Source of the DNA: Sinorhizobium sp. B11
GTDB taxonomy: Bacteria > Pseudomonadota > Alphaproteobacteria > Rhizobiales > Rhizobiaceae
Assembly: GCA_039725955.1 (NCBI GenBank)
Contig: CP091033.1
Coordinates: forward strand, 496,001 to 560,000
DNA: 64,000 nucleotides
Reading direction: 5' to 3'
The translations under genes and the position numbers were made by a program. Under the pieces are notes generated by a model. That model was not told where the DNA came from. It saw nothing but the letters and a program-made list of their open reading frames with translations, and did not search any database. Shown one piece after another: positions 35,724-46,675 of this stretch (the stretch's first letter is position 1; each line of letters opens with the position of its first letter).

Positions 35724-36347
35724 ATGTCAAGGACTTCGTCCGCGAAAAAATCAGAATCATTGAATGAAATCTCCGTAGCTGCTTCAGATGATCGAATCCC
35801 TCCCAGGGAACGTATCGTCTCGACAGCGTCGGAGCTTTTCCGTGAGCGCGGCATTCGCGGCATTGGCGTCGATGCCATTGCGGATGCGGCTGCCACCAAC
35901 AAGATGACGCTCTACAGGCATTTCGGCTCCAAGGATGAGCTGGTCTGCGAGACACTGCGCCGCGCCTCCGAAAAAGCCGAGAAGATCTGGCGCGATCTCG
36001 AAGCCGCACACCCGGGCGACGCACGCGGCCAGTTGCTTGCCTGGGTCGAGGACAGAGCTCACTGTCTGAACGGCGAGCCCGCCGGTTGCGATCTCGCCAA
36101 CGCTGCCATCGAATTGAAGGGCGAAGGCCATCCGGCGCACGAGTTGATCGAGCGTCACAAGGCGATGCAGCGCAACCGTCTTGCGGCCCTTTGTGTGGCT
36201 GCCGGTTCGCGCGAGCCGGAACTGCTCGCCGATACGCTGACACTGCTGCTTGAGGGTGCGCGTGTTACCCGTCAGGCCATGGCGGATGGTGGCTGCTCCT
36301 GCCATTTTGAAAAAGCCTGCAATGTGGCGATCTCCGCTTTCGGCTGA
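35724..36347 (+). CDS. TetR-family transcriptional regulator
   Basis: Repressor of 207 residues. The N-terminal HTH is clear (RERIVSTASELFRERGIRGIGVDAIADAAATNKMTLYRHFGSKDELV). The C-terminal ligand domain is of the kind common in rhizobial TetR proteins and contains two Cys near the end (GGCSCHFEKAC). No ribosome-binding site precedes the ATG because an operator-like palindrome occupies that space; a leaderless transcript or a later TTG (35760) is possible. Likely autoregulatory. Confidence 0.88.
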   Translation: MSRTSSAKKSESLNEISVAASDDRIPPRERIVSTASELFRERGIRGIGVDAIADAAATNKMTLYRHFGSKDELVCETLRRASEKAEKIWRDLEAAHPGDARGQLLAWVEDRAHCLNGEPAGCDLANAAIELKGEGHPAHELIERHKAMQRNRLAALCVAAGSREPELLADTLTLLLEGARVTRQAMADGGCSCHFEKACNVAISAFG

Positions 36348-36419
36348 TATTGTCGCAGCCAGGGAACCTTAGGGGTTGGATGGTCGTTCTGCTGATCTGG
36401 GGGCAATCTGGAGGCAGAG

Positions 36420-36605
36420 ATGAATTACACCTATCTCCGGCACCTATATGCCAGACGCGCCGAGCTTGAAGCCAAACTCGAACTGCACGATGCACGCTAT
36501 TGCTTTGGCGAAGAGGAAGTGGACGACGGTACGCAAATCGATCTGAGGCAGCGTATCGAGGAAATCTCTGAGGAGATCGCGGCGCTGGAGCATACTCCAG
36601 GTTAG
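36420..36605 (+). CDS. Small helical protein of unknown function
   Basis: Protein of 61 residues with a good ribosome-binding site (TGGAGGCAGAG) before its ATG. It is rich in Glu, Leu and Arg with likely coiled-coil segments (LYARRAELEAKLELHDAR; RQRIEEISEEIAALE). Its stop overlaps by 4 bases the stop of the convergent DUF1810 gene. No family recognised. Confidence 0.5.
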   Translation: MNYTYLRHLYARRAELEAKLELHDARYCFGEEEVDDGTQIDLRQRIEEISEEIAALEHTPG

Positions 36606-37042
36606 CCGTTGCCGGCACTTAGGACGGAAATTGTCCGTTCGTCGAATTTTCCGTCGTAGAAATGATCGATCGCCTTGTGAAAGGGCGAGCCGTGATCGCT
36701 GACCGCGGCAAACAGTGTCATGGAGGAGCGAAGCTTCAGATCATCCGGGGAGCCCATGATATCGTGCGCGCTGCGATCCTTGACGGAGAGGATTGCCTCG
36801 ACGCAGCGCAAAAGGCGGCTGCCGAGGATGGGGTCAGCGAGATAGGCCGAGGCTTCTTCTGCCGAGCGAATGGCATATTTCTCCGCCATTGAAGACGTTC
36901 CAAGACCGGCGATCTGCGGGAAGATGAACCACATCCAGTGGGAGCGCTTGCGACCGGCTTCCAGCTCCGCAAGAGCCTGCTTGTATATGCCGTTCTGCGC
37001 TTCGATGAAGCGGTGAAGGTCGTAATCCAAGTCGCCGGCCAT
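36602..37042 (-). CDS. DUF1810-family protein
   Basis: Protein of 146 residues matching DUF1810: it begins LDYDLHRFIEAQNGIYKQALAELEAGRKRSHWMWFIFPQ, the most conserved part, and ends with the DHFYDGKFDERT segment. Length is normal for the family. The start has AGGAAAGGAAAGAACC. The biochemical function of the family is not established, though it is found in calpastatin-like annotations without good evidence. Convergent with the small gene before it. Confidence 0.82.
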   Translation of the reverse strand: MAGDLDYDLHRFIEAQNGIYKQALAELEAGRKRSHWMWFIFPQIAGLGTSSMAEKYAIRSAEEASAYLADPILGSRLLRCVEAILSVKDRSAHDIMGSPDDLKLRSSMTLFAAVSDHGSPFHKAIDHFYDGKFDERTISVLSAGNG

Positions 37043-37114
37043 GGTTCTTTCCTTTCCTATGCTTGAAATGCACGTCAGACGAAAGATTCCATGCCCGGCG
37101 AAAATCGCTTGCCC

Positions 37115-37447
37115 TTAGCAGACCTTGTCTGCGTAGGGGCTCGTTTCACGGCAATGGCCGTAGCGCTGGTGGTGTGGCACCAGACTATCACCCGGAGGCG
37201 CTTGCTCTTCAATAGCCGAAGTCGTCATCGGATCGGTCGCTGATGTCTGTGCCGACGGTGCTGTGAAGCCTACAAAGCTCAGCAGTACGAGGGCGCCCAC
37301 GACCACGATCCGCTCCAGGACCGACAGCTTCTGTGCGCTGACGTGGTCGGCGTAATCGCGTTCAGCTTCGCCGTAACTCACGTCCTCCTTCACATGCTGG
37401 TGCACCATATCCTGGTGACCGGAGGTCCAAGTTTCAGATTGTGTCAT
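37115..37447 (-). CDS. Small single-pass membrane protein of unknown function
   Basis: Protein of 110 residues from ATG 37447, which has AGGAGACTTGAA in front. The first about 45 residues are polar and acidic with several His. A single membrane helix follows (RIVVVGALVLLSFVGFTA), then a Thr/Ser/Pro-rich tail with two Cys near the end. Probably inner-membrane anchored with the tail in the periplasm. No family recognised. Confidence 0.55.
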   Translation of the reverse strand: MTQSETWTSGHQDMVHQHVKEDVSYGEAERDYADHVSAQKLSVLERIVVVGALVLLSFVGFTAPSAQTSATDPMTTSAIEEQAPPGDSLVPHHQRYGHCRETSPYADKVC

Positions 37448-37680
37448 TTCAAGTCTCCTGCAATGCACCGGGATACGGCTTGGGAAGGCAAGCTAATGGC
37501 ATGCCGATCCGGCTCCCGCGTGCAGCACCGCATGTGTGTCTTAACTGCAGTAAATTGAAGAGCGCTAAATCAAACTCAGTGTTCACAAAATCGTACTAAT
37601 CATCGTGAAAAGCCGTGCAAGGGCTGGTCCTGCCAAATGATAGGAGGTAAATCCTGTTCGATATCCACAGGACTTTCCCA

Positions 37681-39051
37681 ATGACCCCTGCTTTCGGTGC
37701 GATGTCTATCGCTCAGCTTTCCCTACTCATCCAGAGCGGCGAGGTCGATCCTGTGGATGTCGCGGACGCGATTTTCGACGGGATCGAGCAATATGCCGAC
37801 AAGGCGGTCTTTACGGTATTGTTGCGCGAGCGGGCGATGCGGGAGGCTCATGCTTCCTCCAGGCGTATACGTGACGGCCGCTCGTTCGGTGCACTCGACG
37901 GGATTCCGATTGCCTGGAAAGATCTTTTCGATATCGAGGGCATGCCGACCACGGCCGGTTCGGTGGTCCTGACGGACGACGCACCCGCGAAGCACGACGC
38001 GGCCATCGTCACGCTACTCAAGAATGCCGGCATGCTGGCGGTCGGTCGCACCAATATGAGTGAATTCGCTTTCTCCGGACTCGGCATCAATCCGCACTAC
38101 GGTACGCCGGAAAATCCCCATAGCAAGGATGAACCGCGCATTCCCGGCGGGTCGTCCTCCGGTGCGGGCGTGGCGGTGGCCGCAGGCCTTGTACCGGTTG
38201 CGATGGGCACGGATACGGGCGGCTCGGTGCGTATTCCCGCCGCCCTGAACGGCATCGTCGGTTACAAGGCAACGCGCGGGCGCTATGCCATGGAAGGCGT
38301 CTATCCGCTGGCGACGAGCCTCGATTCGCTCGGCCCGCTCTGCCGGTCCGTCCAGGACGCGATATGGATCGATGCCGCCATGCGTGGTCTGACCGCCCCG
38401 ATCATTACCCGGCAGTCGCTGAAAGGCATCGATATCGTCATACCCAGGAATGTCGTGCTCGATGGTCTGGGGCCTGGTGTCGCCGAAGCCTTCGAAGGCG
38501 GTGTCGAGCGACTGCGTTCTGCCGGCGCGCTTATCAGTTCGATCGAAATCCCGGCTTTCGACGAAATCATCTCGCTAATGGCAAAACATGGCGCGCTCGT
38601 GACTGCGGAAGCCTTCGCTCTCCATCGCGAAAGGCTTGCAGGGCCGGAGGCCGCGCGCATGGATCATCGCGTCGTCATGCGCACCCGTCTCGGCGAAAAG
38701 ACCAGCATGCCCGACTATATCGCCATTCTTGCTGCACGCGCCCGGTTGATCGCCGATACCGAGCGACTGATCGGCAATCGCCTGATCGCCTTCCCTGCGG
38801 TTGCCCATGTCGCGCCGCCGATTGCCGCACTGGAGCGTGACGACGAGCTTTTCGTTGCCACCAATGGCAAGACGCTGCGCAATACGGCGCTCGGTAATTT
38901 CCTGGATTGGTGCGGCGTTTCCATCCCCTGCGGCAAGGGCGAGGCGGATATGCCGGCCGGCTTCCTTCTCTCGGCTCCGGCTAATCGCGACGATGCACTT
39001 CTCGCGGTCTCGCTGGCGGCGGAAGCTGTCATTCGCGGTGACCGGATCTAG
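37681..39051 (+). CDS. Amidase (amidase-signature family)
   Basis: Amidase of 456 residues with the Ser-cisSer-Lys triad region: the Lys lies in GIPIAWKDLFDIEG, and the Ser-rich signature is GGSSSGAGVAVAAGLVPVAMGTDTGG. The length fits small-molecule amidases and GatA-like enzymes, but no GatB or GatC is nearby, so a catabolic role is likely. A perfect AGGAGGT lies about 30 bp upstream of the ATG, and the frame is open back to a CTG placed just after it, so translation might begin there. A TIM-barrel gene follows after 70 bp. Confidence 0.9.
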   Translation: MTPAFGAMSIAQLSLLIQSGEVDPVDVADAIFDGIEQYADKAVFTVLLRERAMREAHASSRRIRDGRSFGALDGIPIAWKDLFDIEGMPTTAGSVVLTDDAPAKHDAAIVTLLKNAGMLAVGRTNMSEFAFSGLGINPHYGTPENPHSKDEPRIPGGSSSGAGVAVAAGLVPVAMGTDTGGSVRIPAALNGIVGYKATRGRYAMEGVYPLATSLDSLGPLCRSVQDAIWIDAAMRGLTAPIITRQSLKGIDIVIPRNVVLDGLGPGVAEAFEGGVERLRSAGALISSIEIPAFDEIISLMAKHGALVTAEAFALHRERLAGPEAARMDHRVVMRTRLGEKTSMPDYIAILAARARLIADTERLIGNRLIAFPAVAHVAPPIAALERDDELFVATNGKTLRNTALGNFLDWCGVSIPCGKGEADMPAGFLLSAPANRDDALLAVSLAAEAVIRGDRI

Positions 39052-39121
39052 GTGATTGCGGGCTTGAAGCCGCGCATCATTCTTGCCAATGTCGTCCCGA
39101 GGAAATGGGAGGAGTTGAAAG

Positions 39122-39978
39122 ATGCAGGCTTTGCAGAACGGCCGGTTTGCGGTTTCCACGTGGTCGCTTCATCGGATGCTGGGTGCAACCTACCCTTACG
39201 GTCCCGATCCGCAGAAAAGTGCAGCACGCCAGGAACCCTATGGGCAGGGCACTGTCAGCCTGCTCGAAGTACCCGGCATGCTCGCCGAGCGCGGACTTGG
39301 TCGGCTGGAGGTCTGCTCGTTCCATCTGCCGAGCCTTGATGCTGGCTACCTCTCGGAATTCCGTGACGCGCTGAAGGCCTCCAACATTCTTTTCCAGACA
39401 CTGCTCGTGGAAGACGGCGACCCCAGCAATCCCGAGACGGCGGAGCGCGACATAGGCTGGATTGCCGGCTGGATCGAAATCGCCAGGTCTCTCGGCGCCG
39501 AGCGCATTCGCGTTATCGCCGGCAAGCAGGCGCCGAACGAGGAGAATCTGGCGCGGTCCGCGCGGCACCTGAAATGGCTGGCCGGGCAGGCGACGGGAAG
39601 CGGCGTGCGTGTTGTCACCGAAAACTGGTTCGCGCTTCTGCCCTCGCCGAAGGAAATGAACCGGCTGCTCGACGAACTCGACGGCAAGGTCGGCCTCAAT
39701 GGTGATCTCGGAAACTGGGCGGCACCCGCCAAATACGAAGGGCTGGCCAATATCATGCGCCGCGCCGAAATCTGCCATGCCAAGGCCGACTACAACGCTT
39801 CCGGGCTTGATGCTGCAGACTACCGCCAATGCCTGGAAATGTGCGAAAAGGCCGGCTATGCCGGGCCCTACACGCTGATCTACGATTCACCGTTCTTTGC
39901 GGATGAGTGGGACGGCATCCTGCTGCAGAAGAAGTTCATCGAGGAATTCCTTGCCGACGCTCCCGCGCGTCGAACGGC

Positions 39979-39982
<4 letters not shown>
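39122..39982 (+). CDS. Sugar phosphate isomerase/epimerase-like TIM-barrel protein
   Basis: AP-endonuclease-2-type barrel of 286 residues. Metal-binding acidic and His residues are spread along the strands as in this family (EVCSFHLPS; VVTENWFALLPS; GLNGDLGNW; EICHAKADYN; YTLIYDSPF). The ATG has GGAGGAGTTGAAAG upstream. Downstream of the amidase and in the same direction, it may act in the same degradative pathway. Its stop shares the tetramer CTAG with the convergent pobR-like gene. Substrate unknown. Confidence 0.82.
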
Positions 39983-42157
<2,175 letters not shown>

Positions 42158-42379
42158 CGGGCAGGTGAAGGCCCATTGCCTGCCGCATCGCGCTCTAAGT
42201 GAAGCGTCATTCCGCGCCAGACGCGCGTAGAAAATACCGCAAAATATCGTCGAGAATCCTGGTTATCTGTGCAAGAAATCAACAGCCATGAAAAGCAGGA
42301 TCGCCAACAGGCTGAAGGTGCAACCGGATAATTGCCAAGCAGATGCTGCTGGCACGATTTGATGATTAGTGGGGATCGC

Positions 42380-43507
42380 ATGAACGCCGATACCAATACG
42401 CAGCTACGACGCTACCGCATCGCCTCCGTTCCCGGCGACGGTATCGGCCCCGAAGTCATCGCTGCCGGCCTTGAAGTGCTTGAAGTGCTGGCCGCCCGCA
42501 GCGGTGCCTTTGCGCTCGACGTCGATCACTATGACTGGGGCAGCGAACGCTATCGCAGGACCGGCGCGTTCATGCCGGACAATGCTTTGTCTCTGTTGAA
42601 AGAGGCTGACGCGATTTATTTCGGCGCCGTCGGCGCACCCGACGTGCCGGATCACATCACGCTCTGGGGTTTGCGCCTGCCAATCTGCCAGCGTCTGGAC
42701 CAATATGCCAATATCCGCCCGACGCGCATCTTTCCGGGCGTGAGAAGCCCGCTGAGGGGCGTGGAGGAAGGCGATCTCGACTGGCTGATCGTGCGCGAAA
42801 ATTCCGAGGGGGAATATTCCGGCCATGGCGGCCGTGCGCATATCGGCCTGCCGGAGGAAGTGGCGACCGAAACCTCGATCTTCACGCGCCGGGGCGTCGA
42901 GCGCATCATGCGTTTTGCCTTCGGCGAGGCGCAGAAGCGTCCGCGCAAGCTTCTGACCGTCGTCACAAAATCAAACGCCCAGCGTCACGGTCTGGTGCTG
43001 TGGGATGAGATCGCCGCCGAAGTAGCCAGGGACTTTCCCGACGTGACCTGGGATAAGGAACTGGTCGATGCCATGACCTTCCGCATGGTCGCAAAACCAA
43101 AGAGCATCGACACAGTCGTTGCAACCAACCTGCATGCCGACATCTTATCCGACCTTGCGGCCGCACTTGCCGGCTCGCTTGGTATCGCACCGACCGGCAA
43201 TGTCGATCCCGAGCGCCGCTTTCCGTCGATGTTCGAGCCGATTCACGGTTCGGCTTTCGATATTACCGGCAAAGGCATCGCCAACCCGGTCGGAAGTTTC
43301 TGGACGGCATCGCTGATGCTGGAACATCTCGGCGAAACGGCCGCGGCAAAGATACTGATCTCGGCAGTGGAACAGGTCTGTGCCGCCGGCATTCTCACTC
43401 CGGATCTCGGTGGCAAGGCCACGACGGCGGATGTGACGCGCGCCGTTTGCGAGGCTCTGCGAGGATCGAATTTCGCCCCTGGTGACGAGACTATTTCGAC
43501 TGTCTGA
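42380..43507 (+). CDS. Tartrate/isopropylmalate-type dehydrogenase
   Basis: NAD-dependent decarboxylating hydroxyacid dehydrogenase of 375 residues. The family start VPGDGIGPEVIAAGLEVLE, the substrate loop LRLPICQRLDQYANIRPTR, NSEGEYSGHGG and the metal-binding GSAFDITGKGIANPVGSF are all visible. The sequence is closer to tartrate dehydrogenase/D-malate dehydrogenase (TtuC/DmlA) than to LeuB. A GGGGATCGC precedes the ATG at 42380. A gabD remnant and an aldolase gene follow on the same strand. Confidence 0.88.
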   Translation: MNADTNTQLRRYRIASVPGDGIGPEVIAAGLEVLEVLAARSGAFALDVDHYDWGSERYRRTGAFMPDNALSLLKEADAIYFGAVGAPDVPDHITLWGLRLPICQRLDQYANIRPTRIFPGVRSPLRGVEEGDLDWLIVRENSEGEYSGHGGRAHIGLPEEVATETSIFTRRGVERIMRFAFGEAQKRPRKLLTVVTKSNAQRHGLVLWDEIAAEVARDFPDVTWDKELVDAMTFRMVAKPKSIDTVVATNLHADILSDLAAALAGSLGIAPTGNVDPERRFPSMFEPIHGSAFDITGKGIANPVGSFWTASLMLEHLGETAAAKILISAVEQVCAAGILTPDLGGKATTADVTRAVCEALRGSNFAPGDETISTV

Positions 43508-43705
43508 TCCGCGCCGGCCGCATCTTCCGGGTTGCCGTGGCTCTCGAATTCGGCATTCATCGGTATCGATGAGGGACTCATTTCGATGGCGGTCGCTCCT
43601 TTCGGCGACGTGAAGCAGTCCGGCATCCGCCGGGAAAGTTCGAAATGCGGCGTCGAAGAGTTCCTCGAAGTCAAATATACGGCTATTGGTGGTCTGGCGA
43701 ATTGA
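43508..43705 (+). pseudogene. Frameshifted C-terminal remnant of succinate-semialdehyde dehydrogenase (gabD-like)
   Basis: About 65 codons that align with the C terminus of GabD-type aldehyde dehydrogenases. One frame reads [13 protein letters not shown]; after a one-base shift near 43558 the next reads [20 protein letters not shown] and continues to [14 protein letters not shown] and a stop at 43705. Key GabD C-terminal features are thus recognisable, but everything upstream, including the catalytic Cys region, is missing. It begins right after the dehydrogenase stop, showing a deletion of most of the gene. Confidence 0.75.
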
Positions 43706-43715
43706 GGAGAATGCC

Positions 43716-44510
43716 ATGAGTGCAGCTGACATCGAAGGCTTTGCAGCCCGGATCCGGAACAATGAAAGCCGGATGATCTCCGCCTGGGTGGGCATTCCCG
43801 ATCCGCTGCTGGTCAATCACCTGGCACAGGAAGCCTTCGATGCCGTCGTCCTCGACATGCAGCACGGCATGTGGGACCTGCCGTCTGCAGCGGCTGCCGT
43901 CAGCCATGTGCGTATTGCCGGCAAGCCGGCGCTCGCCCGTATTCCGGTCGGCGATTTCGCCTCTGCCTCGCGCCTGCTCGATGCCGGCGCGTCCGGCATC
44001 ATCGCGCCGATGATTAATTCGGCCGAGGATGCGAAGGCCTTCGTTAAGACCACAAAATACCCGCCGGCCGGCGAGCGCAGCTGGGGTCCCTCTTTGGCGC
44101 TCAATCATACCGGTCTCTCGGCGGACGACTATCTCAAGAACGCCAATGACCTGACGGTCGCAATCGCCATGATCGAGACGCGCGCGGCGCTGGATGCAAT
44201 CGATGATATCCTCGGCGTCGCCGGCGTCGACGGCATCTTCATCGGTCCCTCGGACCTTTCCATCGCGCTCTCCCATGGCGATCAGGTCGCACCGAATGCG
44301 GCTGAGATCGACAGCGCCATGCAGCACGCAGTTGCGCGTTGCCGCGCGCATGGAAAATTCGCCTGCGCTTTTGCCGGTGACGGCGAGCGTGCAGGCGAGC
44401 TTCTGAAGTTCGGTTTCGCCTTCGTCATCGCCGGAGCGGAAACCGCTCAATTGCGATCAGGTGCGCGCAGGGCGATCAACGCGGCCAGGAAGATTGCTTC
44501 CGCCGGTTGA
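43716..44510 (+). CDS. HpcH/HpaI-family class II aldolase
   Basis: Metal-dependent pyruvate-type aldolase of 264 residues. Conserved segments are VVLDMQHGMWD (about residues 43-53), RIPVGDFASASRLLDAGASGIIAPM (a Glu/Asp metal-site region follows in MIETRAALD), and GVDGIFIGPSDLS. The ATG at 43716 follows GAGGAGAATGCC. In relatives the order dehydrogenase, gabD, aldolase would form a catabolic set for a keto-acid; here the middle gene is decayed. Exact substrate unknown. Confidence 0.87.
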   Translation: MSAADIEGFAARIRNNESRMISAWVGIPDPLLVNHLAQEAFDAVVLDMQHGMWDLPSAAAAVSHVRIAGKPALARIPVGDFASASRLLDAGASGIIAPMINSAEDAKAFVKTTKYPPAGERSWGPSLALNHTGLSADDYLKNANDLTVAIAMIETRAALDAIDDILGVAGVDGIFIGPSDLSIALSHGDQVAPNAAEIDSAMQHAVARCRAHGKFACAFAGDGERAGELLKFGFAFVIAGAETAQLRSGARRAINAARKIASAG

Positions 44511-44603
44511 CCCGCCGAAACCCCAACGAAGTTGCATGTTGAGTATCGTCAGATGTTGGCGGTTTTCTTGGCCGGTCCGCGCTCGGCCAGGGAACATAGG
44601 GCG

Positions 44604-45329
44604 CTACGCGATCATGTAACCGCCATCGATAGGCATCGAGATGCCGTTGACCATCGCGGCTTCGTCCGACAGTAGGAACAGGATCACCTCCGCCACATCC
44701 TCGGGCTCCGCGAACCGGCCGACTGGGATGCGCTGTTGCATTCCCGCCGCCTTTTCGGGATCGCTCCAGGCCTTGATCGCCATTGGCGTCAAGGTCACCG
44801 TGGGATGAACGCCATTTACACGAATCCCTTGCGGCGCCAATTCCTTGGCCATGACACGCGTCAGGCCGTCCAGGCCGCCCTTCGAAGCGCAATAGGCCGC
44901 ATGATCGGGGATGCCGACGAAGGCCGCGACGGAGGACACGTTGACGATGGCGCCGTGGCGACCGTCTTCGATCAAGGATCGTGCATATTCCTGTGCCACG
45001 ATCATCGGAGCGCGCGTGTTGACTGCAATCAGGTGGTCAAACGCCTCGACCGTGGTTTCGAGGAAGGACTGCAGTTCGGTCGTTCCCGCGCAACTGATGA
45101 GGAAGTCCGCTGGAAGTGCGGCGCGCGCCGCCTCCCGAGTGGCGTTTGCGTCGGCAAGATCAACCTGAATGGCCTGGCAGCCTAAGTCCTCACGCAGCGA
45201 AACGACGTCATCAGCACTTCTGGTCAGTGCCGCGACCTTGGCGCCCCGTTTGACCAATATCTCTGCGACAACGCGGCCGATACCCTTGCCGGCGCCGGTG
45301 ACGATTACTTTTTTACCTTCGAAATTCAT
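44604..45329 (-). CDS. SDR-family oxidoreductase (L-xylulose reductase-like)
   Basis: Classical short-chain dehydrogenase of 241 residues: cofactor motif TGAGKGIG, NVSSV catalytic Ser region and YCASK catalytic Tyr-Lys, ending in the SMPIDGGYMIA tail. The length and central motifs resemble dicarbonyl/L-xylulose reductases and related polyol dehydrogenases. The start has GAGGAGCAT. It follows the ABC ATPase by 12 bp, so it is the last gene of the sugar-transport arm and probably oxidises the imported polyol or its ketose. Confidence 0.87.
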   Translation of the reverse strand: MNFEGKKVIVTGAGKGIGRVVAEILVKRGAKVAALTRSADDVVSLREDLGCQAIQVDLADANATREAARAALPADFLISCAGTTELQSFLETTVEAFDHLIAVNTRAPMIVAQEYARSLIEDGRHGAIVNVSSVAAFVGIPDHAAYCASKGGLDGLTRVMAKELAPQGIRVNGVHPTVTLTPMAIKAWSDPEKAAGMQQRIPVGRFAEPEDVAEVILFLLSDEAAMVNGISMPIDGGYMIA

Positions 45330-45341
45330 ATGCTCCTCGCC

Positions 45342-46403
45342 TTACAATCGCTGTCCCGTTGCCTGATCAAAGATGTGAACGCGGCGGGGATCAATATGAA
45401 AATGCAGCACCTTGCCGGGTGTGACTTCGATACGCTCGCGGATGAGGGCATCGATCGGTACTCCGCCGACGCGGCCGAAGATCAGCGTTTCGGAACCTGT
45501 TGGCTCGTAGACCGACACCTCAACCGGGATACCGTCTTCGGCGATGGTGATGTGCTCGGGACGGATGCCATAGGTTACGGCTTTCCCATCTTCGGCATTT
45601 AGGCCTCCGACGGGAAGGACGACGCCCTGATCGGTGACGACGACCTGTTTGCCTTCCCGGGTTGCGACCTTGCCTTGAAGGAAGTTCATCGACGGGCTGC
45701 CGATGAAACCAGCCACGAAGAGATTGGCCGGAAAGTCATAGAGATCGAGTGGTTTACCGACCTGCTCCACCCTTCCGTCGCGCATGACGACGATCTTGTT
45801 CGCCATGGTCATCGCTTCGATCTGGTCATGCGTCACATAGACAGTCGTCGTCTTCAGGCGCTGGTGCAGCTCCTTGATTTCGACGCGCATGGTGACGCGA
45901 AGCTTGGCATCGAGGTTGGACAGCGGTTCATCGAACAGAAAGACCTGAGGGTCGCGGACGATCGCCCGGCCCATGGCGACGCGCTGTCGCTGACCGCCCG
46001 ACAGCTGCTTCGGATAACGGTCCAGATAACGCGTCAGATCAAGGATCTCGGCCGCCTTGCCGACCTTCTCGGCGATTTCCGATTTCGGACGCTTCGCCAT
46101 TTTCAGCGGAAAGCCCATGTTCTCGGCGACTGTCTTGTGAGGATAGAGCGCGTAGCTCTGGAAGACCATGGCAATGTCGCGTTCCTTCGGCGGAGCATTG
46201 GTGACCACCCGCCCTCCGATCCTGATGTCGCCGCTACTGACGGTCTCCAGACCGGCGATCATGCGCAGCAGCGTAGATTTACCACAACCGGAGGGGCCGA
46301 CCAGAACGACGAATTCGCCATCCTCGATATCGACGCTGACGCCGTGCATGACCTGAAGCGCGCCATATCTCTTGGTGACGTCGCTGACCTGTACGTTTGC
46401 CAA
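45342..46403 (-). CDS. Sugar ABC transporter ATP-binding protein (UgpC/MalK type)
   Basis: ATPase of 353 residues. Walker [10 protein letters not shown], signature LSGGQRQ, Walker [13 protein letters not shown] and a C-terminal TOBE regulatory domain (about residues 240-353) identify the MalK/UgpC class. The start is a TTG at 46403 preceded by GGGAG; no ATG is near. It belongs to the minus-strand operon binding protein, two permeases, small membrane protein, ATPase, SDR. Confidence 0.93.
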   Translation of the reverse strand: MANVQVSDVTKRYGALQVMHGVSVDIEDGEFVVLVGPSGCGKSTLLRMIAGLETVSSGDIRIGGRVVTNAPPKERDIAMVFQSYALYPHKTVAENMGFPLKMAKRPKSEIAEKVGKAAEILDLTRYLDRYPKQLSGGQRQRVAMGRAIVRDPQVFLFDEPLSNLDAKLRVTMRVEIKELHQRLKTTTVYVTHDQIEAMTMANKIVVMRDGRVEQVGKPLDLYDFPANLFVAGFIGSPSMNFLQGKVATREGKQVVVTDQGVVLPVGGLNAEDGKAVTYGIRPEHITIAEDGIPVEVSVYEPTGSETLIFGRVGGVPIDALIRERIEVTPGKVLHFHIDPRRVHIFDQATGQRL

Positions 46404-46464
46404 AGTCGTTTCTCCCTAATCCAGCTCGGCTTGCGTCTTGGTAATGTGCAAATAATTCATCGGC

Positions 46465-46671
46465 TCACCCCTTCCAGATGATGTAGGCGCCGAGCACGGC
46501 CGAGATTGCCGCCGCAAACCACACCGAAAGCCCGAACGGTTCGATGAACCGCATCCAGAGCAGGGAGAGAGCGACCCAGATTACGACCGAAATGAACAGC
46601 CTGTCGAACCAGTTCGTCTCGATCGGCAGGAAGCCTGGCTGTCTTTCATTGTTCCGAGAATTCGAGGCCAT
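46465..46671 (-). CDS. Small membrane protein in the sugar ABC operon
   Basis: Protein of 68 residues with a polar N terminus and two predicted membrane helices (RLFISVVIWVALSLLWMRF and SVWFAAAISAVLGAYIIW), ending in KG. The ATG has AGGATAGCGGG and starts 4 bp after the permease stop. Similar small proteins occur beside polyol/sugar ABC permeases in rhizobia; it may be an accessory subunit. Function not established. Confidence 0.75.
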   Translation of the reverse strand: MASNSRNNERQPGFLPIETNWFDRLFISVVIWVALSLLWMRFIEPFGLSVWFAAAISAVLGAYIIWKG

Positions 46672-46675
46672 CCCG

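Noticed and set aside
44569..44589. TGGCCG/CGGCCA pair between the aldolase and SDR genes as a terminator
   Set aside because: Only six base pairs and no T-run, so weaker than the other convergent-gene hairpins.
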